Assembly (NCBI GenBank): GCA_025449435.1
Contig: JANWJO010000161.1
Span: forward strand, 1 to 8,138
Length of the DNA stretch: 8,138 nt
From: Chloroflexota bacterium
GTDB lineage: Bacteria; Chloroflexota; UBA4733
Direction: 5' to 3'
In this document: positions 4,944 to 8,138 of the stretch, one piece after another
How positions within the stretch are numbered: the stretch's first letter is position 1
Layout: the number at the start of each line of letters is the position of its first letter
The notes under the pieces: generated by a model
What the model was told of the DNA's origin: nothing
What the model saw: only the letters and a program-made list of their open reading frames with translations
Databases searched by the model: none
Made by a program: the position numbers and the translations under genes

Positions 4944-7445
4944 ATGCCCGTGCTGCCAGCTCGATATGACCCGGCGGCGAGTGAACCGCGCCGTCAACAG
5001 CGTTGGGCAGAACTCGCCATTTACGAGTTTGACCCCACACGCAGCGACCCGGTGTACACCGTGGACACGCCGCCGCCGACGGTATCAGGTGCCATCCACG
5101 TTGGCCACGTGTACTCCTACACCCACGCCGACGTGATGAGTCGTTATCAGCGCATGCAGGGCCGGCAGGTGCTCTACCCGTTCGGCTTCGACGACAATGG
5201 CCTGCCCACTGAACGCTTTACTGAAAACAGCAAGGGCATCCGTGCGCGCGACGTTGGGCGACAGGCGTTTATTGAGGCCTGTCTCGAGCTGTCCAAGGAG
5301 ACCGAGGAGAAGTTCGAACGCTTCTGGAAGCGGCTGGGGCTCAGCGTGGACTGGCGGCTGCGCTACTCCACCATCGACCCGCGTTCGCGCCGGGTGTCGC
5401 AAGCTGCGTTCCTCGACCTGTTCCACAAGCAGCAGGTGTATCGTGCCGACGCCCCGACGTTGTGGTGCCCAGAGTGCCAGACGGCCGTCGCTCAGGCCGA
5501 CGTGGATGACCTGCCAGGCGTGGCCAGCCAGTTCACCACGCTCGCCTTTGCCTTGGATGATGGCACCGTGCTACCTATCGCCACCACACGTCCAGAACTG
5601 TTAGCAGCGTGTGTGGCGGTAATGGTGCATCCAGAGGATGTGCGCTATGCGCACCTAGCAAGCCAGTTTGTCACGACGCCACTGTTCAACTTGCGTGTGC
5701 CGGTCATCGCCGACCCCAAGGTGGACCGCGAAAAGGGCACCGGCGCGGTGATGTGCTGCACGTTTGGCGACGTCGCCGACGTGGCGTGGTGGCGCGCCTA
5801 TCACCTGCCATTGCGCATCGTGCTCACGCGTGACGGGCGCCTCAACGAGCTTGCTGGGCAGTACGCCAGCATGCGCATCAAGCAGGCGCGCACGGCCATC
5901 CTGAAGGACCTCGCTGATGCTGGCAAGGTCATTGCCCAACAAGCCATCGAGCACACGGTGAGCGTGCATGAGCGCTGCGGCACGCCAATCGAATATCTCG
6001 TGGCGCTGCAGTGGTTCATCAAGTTGCTCGAGCATAAGGAGCGCTACCTGGAAGCCGGACGCCAGATCGCCTGGCATCCGGAGCATATGCGCGGACGTTA
6101 TGAGAGTTGGATTCGCGGCCTGAATTGGGATTGGAACATCTCCCGCCAGCGCTACTACGGCGTCCCGTTCCCGGTGTGGTACTGCACCAAGTGCTCAACC
6201 ACCATCGTGGCCGACCCATCCCAACTTCCGGTTGACCCGCAGGTGGACCGGCCATTGGGCGGCGCATGCCCGCACTGCGGCAGCACCGAGTTGGTGGCCG
6301 AGACCGACGTGCTGGACACCTGGGCCACTTCCTCGACTTCTCCACAAATCTGCGGCACCCTGCTCGAGCCCTACGGTGTTACGCCGGCGCAGTTTGACGA
6401 GCGCTACCGTCCCATGACCTTGCGCCCGAACGCCCACGACATTATCCGCACCTGGGACTTTTACACGATAGTGCGCAGTATGGCGATACGTAACGAGATT
6501 CCCTGGACCGACGTGCTAATTAGCGGTCATGCGCTCGACCCGGCCGGCAAAAAGATCTCCAAGAGCAAGCGCACCGTCGCCGAGGACCCAACCGATATGG
6601 TGGAGAAATTCTCTGCCGACGCCGTGCGCTACTGGGCTACCAGTGTGCGCACCGGCGGCGACACCGTGCTGAGCGACGAGGTGATGCGCAACGGCAACCG
6701 GCTGGTGACTAAACTGTGGAACGCGACGCGCTTAGTGTTGCCTCACCTGGAAGGGTTCATGCCAGACCCTGACTGGCGGCCCACCATTGCCACTGATCGC
6801 TGGCTACTCCACCAGCTCGCTGGCACGATCCGGCAAGCCACCAACGCCTTCAACGCCTATGAGTTCGCTGCCGCCAAAGCCGAGACCGAGCGGTTTTTCT
6901 GGACCGATTTCTGCGACAACTACCTCGAACTGGTGAAATACCGCTTATACAGTGACGTTGCCACGGTCTCGGAATCCGCCCGCACATCAGCGCGAGCCAC
7001 GCTGGCGCACGTTATTGTGGCCGTGCTCAAACTGCTGGCGCCGGTTATGCCACACGTCACCGACGACCTGTTTACAGCCATCGGCGAGGTGAGCCCGGCG
7101 CTGGTCGCCGGGTCGGTATCAGTGCATACTGCTCGCTGGCCGGTTGCCGAACCTTCCTGGCTAGACCCAACGGCCGAGCCGGCCGGTCGCGCCATCCTGG
7201 AGGTGTTGGAAGCAGTGAGGCGCTGGAAGTCGGAACATAAGCTCAGTATGGGTGTCACTATTGCCTCGTGCGACATCGCATGCAGCACTGAGTTGGTTGC
7301 CGCGCTCACCAGCGCAAGCATCGACTTGACGAGCGCCACACGCGCAGGCGCGCTGCACATCCACGGCGCATCACCCGGGGCACCGCTCGAGGTGCGTATC
7401 ACACCACAATCGGAGTTCGTGGCCACGGCTTTAGGCGAATCCTGA
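4944..7445 (+). CDS. valS: Valine--tRNA ligase, archaeal/rickettsial-like type
   Basis: An 833-residue class I synthetase that attaches valine to tRNA-Val and hydrolyses mischarged Thr-tRNA. P-P-P-T-V-S-G-A-I-H-V-G-H contains the HIGH motif at 52-55; G-F-D-D-N-G-L-P-T-E follows. A CPEC pair is at 175-178. The CP1 editing domain is marked by T-T-R-P-E (214-218) and A-V-M-V-H-P. A zinc ribbon uses Cys414/417 and Cys442/445, followed by D-V-L-D-T-W-A-T-S-S. The KMSKS motif is K-I-S-K-S at 537-541, followed by the anticodon-binding domain. P-P-P-T-V-S-G with G-F-D-D-N-G-L-P-T-E, in place of P-P-P-N-V-T-G and the M-D-H-A-G-I-A-T-Q of common bacterial ValRS, points to the second ValRS type known from archaea, Rickettsiales and some other bacteria. 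The long C-terminal coiled coil of E. coli-type ValRS is not apparent. The subtype call is from motif memory. DUF192 follows one base after the stop. Confidence 0.94.
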   Translation: MPVLPARYDPAASEPRRQQRWAELAIYEFDPTRSDPVYTVDTPPPTVSGAIHVGHVYSYTHADVMSRYQRMQGRQVLYPFGFDDNGLPTERFTENSKGIRARDVGRQAFIEACLELSKETEEKFERFWKRLGLSVDWRLRYSTIDPRSRRVSQAAFLDLFHKQQVYRADAPTLWCPECQTAVAQADVDDLPGVASQFTTLAFALDDGTVLPIATTRPELLAACVAVMVHPEDVRYAHLASQFVTTPLFNLRVPVIADPKVDREKGTGAVMCCTFGDVADVAWWRAYHLPLRIVLTRDGRLNELAGQYASMRIKQARTAILKDLADAGKVIAQQAIEHTVSVHERCGTPIEYLVALQWFIKLLEHKERYLEAGRQIAWHPEHMRGRYESWIRGLNWDWNISRQRYYGVPFPVWYCTKCSTTIVADPSQLPVDPQVDRPLGGACPHCGSTELVAETDVLDTWATSSTSPQICGTLLEPYGVTPAQFDERYRPMTLRPNAHDIIRTWDFYTIVRSMAIRNEIPWTDVLISGHALDPAGKKISKSKRTVAEDPTDMVEKFSADAVRYWATSVRTGGDTVLSDEVMRNGNRLVTKLWNATRLVLPHLEGFMPDPDWRPTIATDRWLLHQLAGTIRQATNAFNAYEFAAAKAETERFFWTDFCDNYLELVKYRLYSDVATVSESARTSARATLAHVIVAVLKLLAPVMPHVTDDLFTAIGEVSPALVAGSVSVHTARWPVAEPSWLDPTAEPAGRAILEVLEAVRRWKSEHKLSMGVTIASCDIACSTELVAALTSASIDLTSATRAGALHIHGASPGAPLEVRITPQSEFVATALGES

Positions 7446-7446
7446 G

Positions 7447-7860
7447 GTGCCTGACATTCGCTGGGAAGTGCGTAACGTCACGCGTGGAACGGTGCTGGCG
7501 AGTGAAGCGGAGCTGGCGACAAGTCTGTGGGGTCGGTTCAAGGGACTCATGTTCCGTAACGGTTTGCCCGAAGGTGGTGGACTGGTCATCCGGCCGTGTG
7601 GCAGCATCCACATGTTCTTCATGCGTTTCGCAATCGACGTCATCCACGCCGGCAAAGCTGAGGACGGCGGTGACCCCATTGTGCGCGTCATCCACAGCAT
7701 CAAGCCGTGGCGTGCCGGCCCCATCGTGTGGAAAAGCAAATACGTGATCGAGCTGCCAGCCGGCACGCTTGAGCGCACGGGAACGCAGGCTGGCGATCTG
7801 GTGGACGTGAAACGGACCTCACCCTCTAGCCCTACCCAGGGGGCACCCGGGCGGGGCTAG
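7447..7860 (+). CDS. DUF192 family protein with repeat-encoded C-terminus
   Basis: A 137-residue protein of the DUF192 family, whose molecular function is not established. Conserved blocks are G-R-F-K-G-L-M-F-R (29-37), I-R-P-C-G-S-I-H-M-F-F-M-R-F-A-I-D-V (48-65), I-K-P-W-R-A-G-P (85-92) and Y-V-I-E-L-P-A-G-T (99-107), ending at G-D-L-V-D-V (116-121), where the domain normally stops. Residues 122-137 (starting K-R-T-S-P and ending P-G-R-G) are encoded inside the inverted repeat at 7811-7875, and its right arm supplies the TAG. GTG at 7447 is the likely start, one base after the valS stop, so translation is probably coupled; a GTG at 7468 is a less likely alternative because it would trim the first strand. 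Many family members have a signal peptide; this one does not. The gene shares strand and probably transcript with valS. Confidence 0.85.
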   Translation: MPDIRWEVRNVTRGTVLASEAELATSLWGRFKGLMFRNGLPEGGGLVIRPCGSIHMFFMRFAIDVIHAGKAEDGGDPIVRVIHSIKPWRAGPIVWKSKYVIELPAGTLERTGTQAGDLVDVKRTSPSSPTQGAPGRG

Positions 7861-7875
7861 AGGGTGAGGTCCGTT
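7811..7875. repeat. Perfect 22-bp inverted repeat between convergent genes
   Basis: Arms 7811-7832 and 7854-7875 are exact reverse complements, with a 21-nt loop (7833-7853). The loop holds GGGCACCCG, the core shared with the spacer repeats at 3099-3107 and 4699-4707. The left arm lies in the DUF192 reading frame, the right arm contains its TAG (7858-7860), and the last base is the first base of the amidase stop on the other strand. It can act as a two-way terminator hairpin, although no U-tract follows in either direction. More generally it looks like the strongest copy of the local palindromic repeat family. Confidence 0.85.
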
Positions 7876-8138
7876 CATCTCAGCGCTGGACGCTTGGTGT
7901 GCCAGTCGGTGAGTTGTTGGTAGGCATGGCCAGCCGCGAGGGCGACGTCTTCCCGCCAATGGGCTGACACGAGCTGGCAACCGATGGGGAGACCGCCGGA
8001 GGAGATGCCGCACGGTACCGCGAGCGCTGGCGAGCCGGTGAGGTTGAACGGGCAGGTGAGATCCGTGTCCACTCCAAGCCCGTCACGTCTGCGCGGCGCA
8101 ACCTCGCGCGTGGTGGGCAGCAGTAATAGCTCGCCCCC
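7875..8138 (-). CDS. Amidase-signature family protein, C-terminal part
   Basis: The last 87 codons of a minus-strand gene whose start is beyond the right edge. The frame opens G-E-L-L-L-L-P-T-T-R-E-V-A-P and continues D-L-T-C-P-F-N-L-T-G-S-P-A-L-A-V-P-C-G, then G-G-L-P-I-G-C-Q-L-V, ending with an A-Y-Q-Q-L-T-D-W-H helix. This is the normal C-terminus of the amidase signature family (GatA-like enzymes, amide and allophanate hydrolases). The Ser-cisSer-Lys triad would be in the missing part, so neither catalytic competence nor the exact member can be judged. It is not clearly GatA. The gene converges on DUF192 and its TGA (7875-7877) touches the right arm of the inverted repeat. Confidence 0.85.
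   Translation of the reverse strand, partial: GGELLLLPTTREVAPRRRDGLGVDTDLTCPFNLTGSPALAVPCGISSGGLPIGCQLVSAHWREDVALAAGHAYQQLTDWHTKRPALR

Overview
GC-rich (roughly 60% by eye) bacterial chromosomal DNA carrying mostly housekeeping and general metabolic genes. The lineage cannot be fixed from sequence alone. G/C-rich palindromic spacers, a short single-knuckle MetRS, an archaeal-type ValRS and a mix of amidohydrolase, beta-lactamase-fold hydrolase and amidase would fit an environmental Chloroflexota-like bacterium. That is inference, held at low to moderate confidence.

Layout. Positions 1-99 hold nothing recognisable. Positions 100-258 (minus) carry the decayed start of a DUF433-type antitoxin gene with an in-frame amber codon. 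A tRNA-Leu(UAA) gene (336-417, minus) follows, with a good -10 box. Its short spacer to metG also contains a 13-bp stem-loop at 441-483, in the likely metG leader. metG (511-2136, plus) is followed after 30 nt by an amidohydrolase-2 family metal hydrolase (2167-3063). A G/C-rich palindromic spacer separates this from a serine hydrolase of the beta-lactamase/esterase fold (3183-4625). A 318-nt gene-free stretch full of hairpins precedes valS (4944-7445), whose product looks like the archaeal/rickettsial type of ValRS. A DUF192 gene (7447-7860) starts one base after the valS stop. The 3' end of an amidase-signature gene (7875-8138, minus, cut by the window edge) converges on it. A perfect 22-bp inverted repeat (7811-7875) spans the junction and contains both stop codons or their edge.

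How the parts relate. MetRS, ValRS and tRNA-Leu all serve translation but are not one operon; only metG/amidohydrolase and valS/DUF192 look co-transcribed by spacing. The three hydrolases are unrelated folds of unknown substrate, and nothing ties them into a named pathway. Three spacers (3075-3146, 4672-4740, 7811-7875) share short motifs and look like one dispersed palindromic repeat family, which may also terminate transcription. I found no CRISPR array, intact mobile element, phage gene or convincing new multi-gene system. The most interesting signals are the repeat that supplies the end of the DUF192 gene, the leader structures before both synthetase genes, and the eroded antitoxin next to the tRNA.
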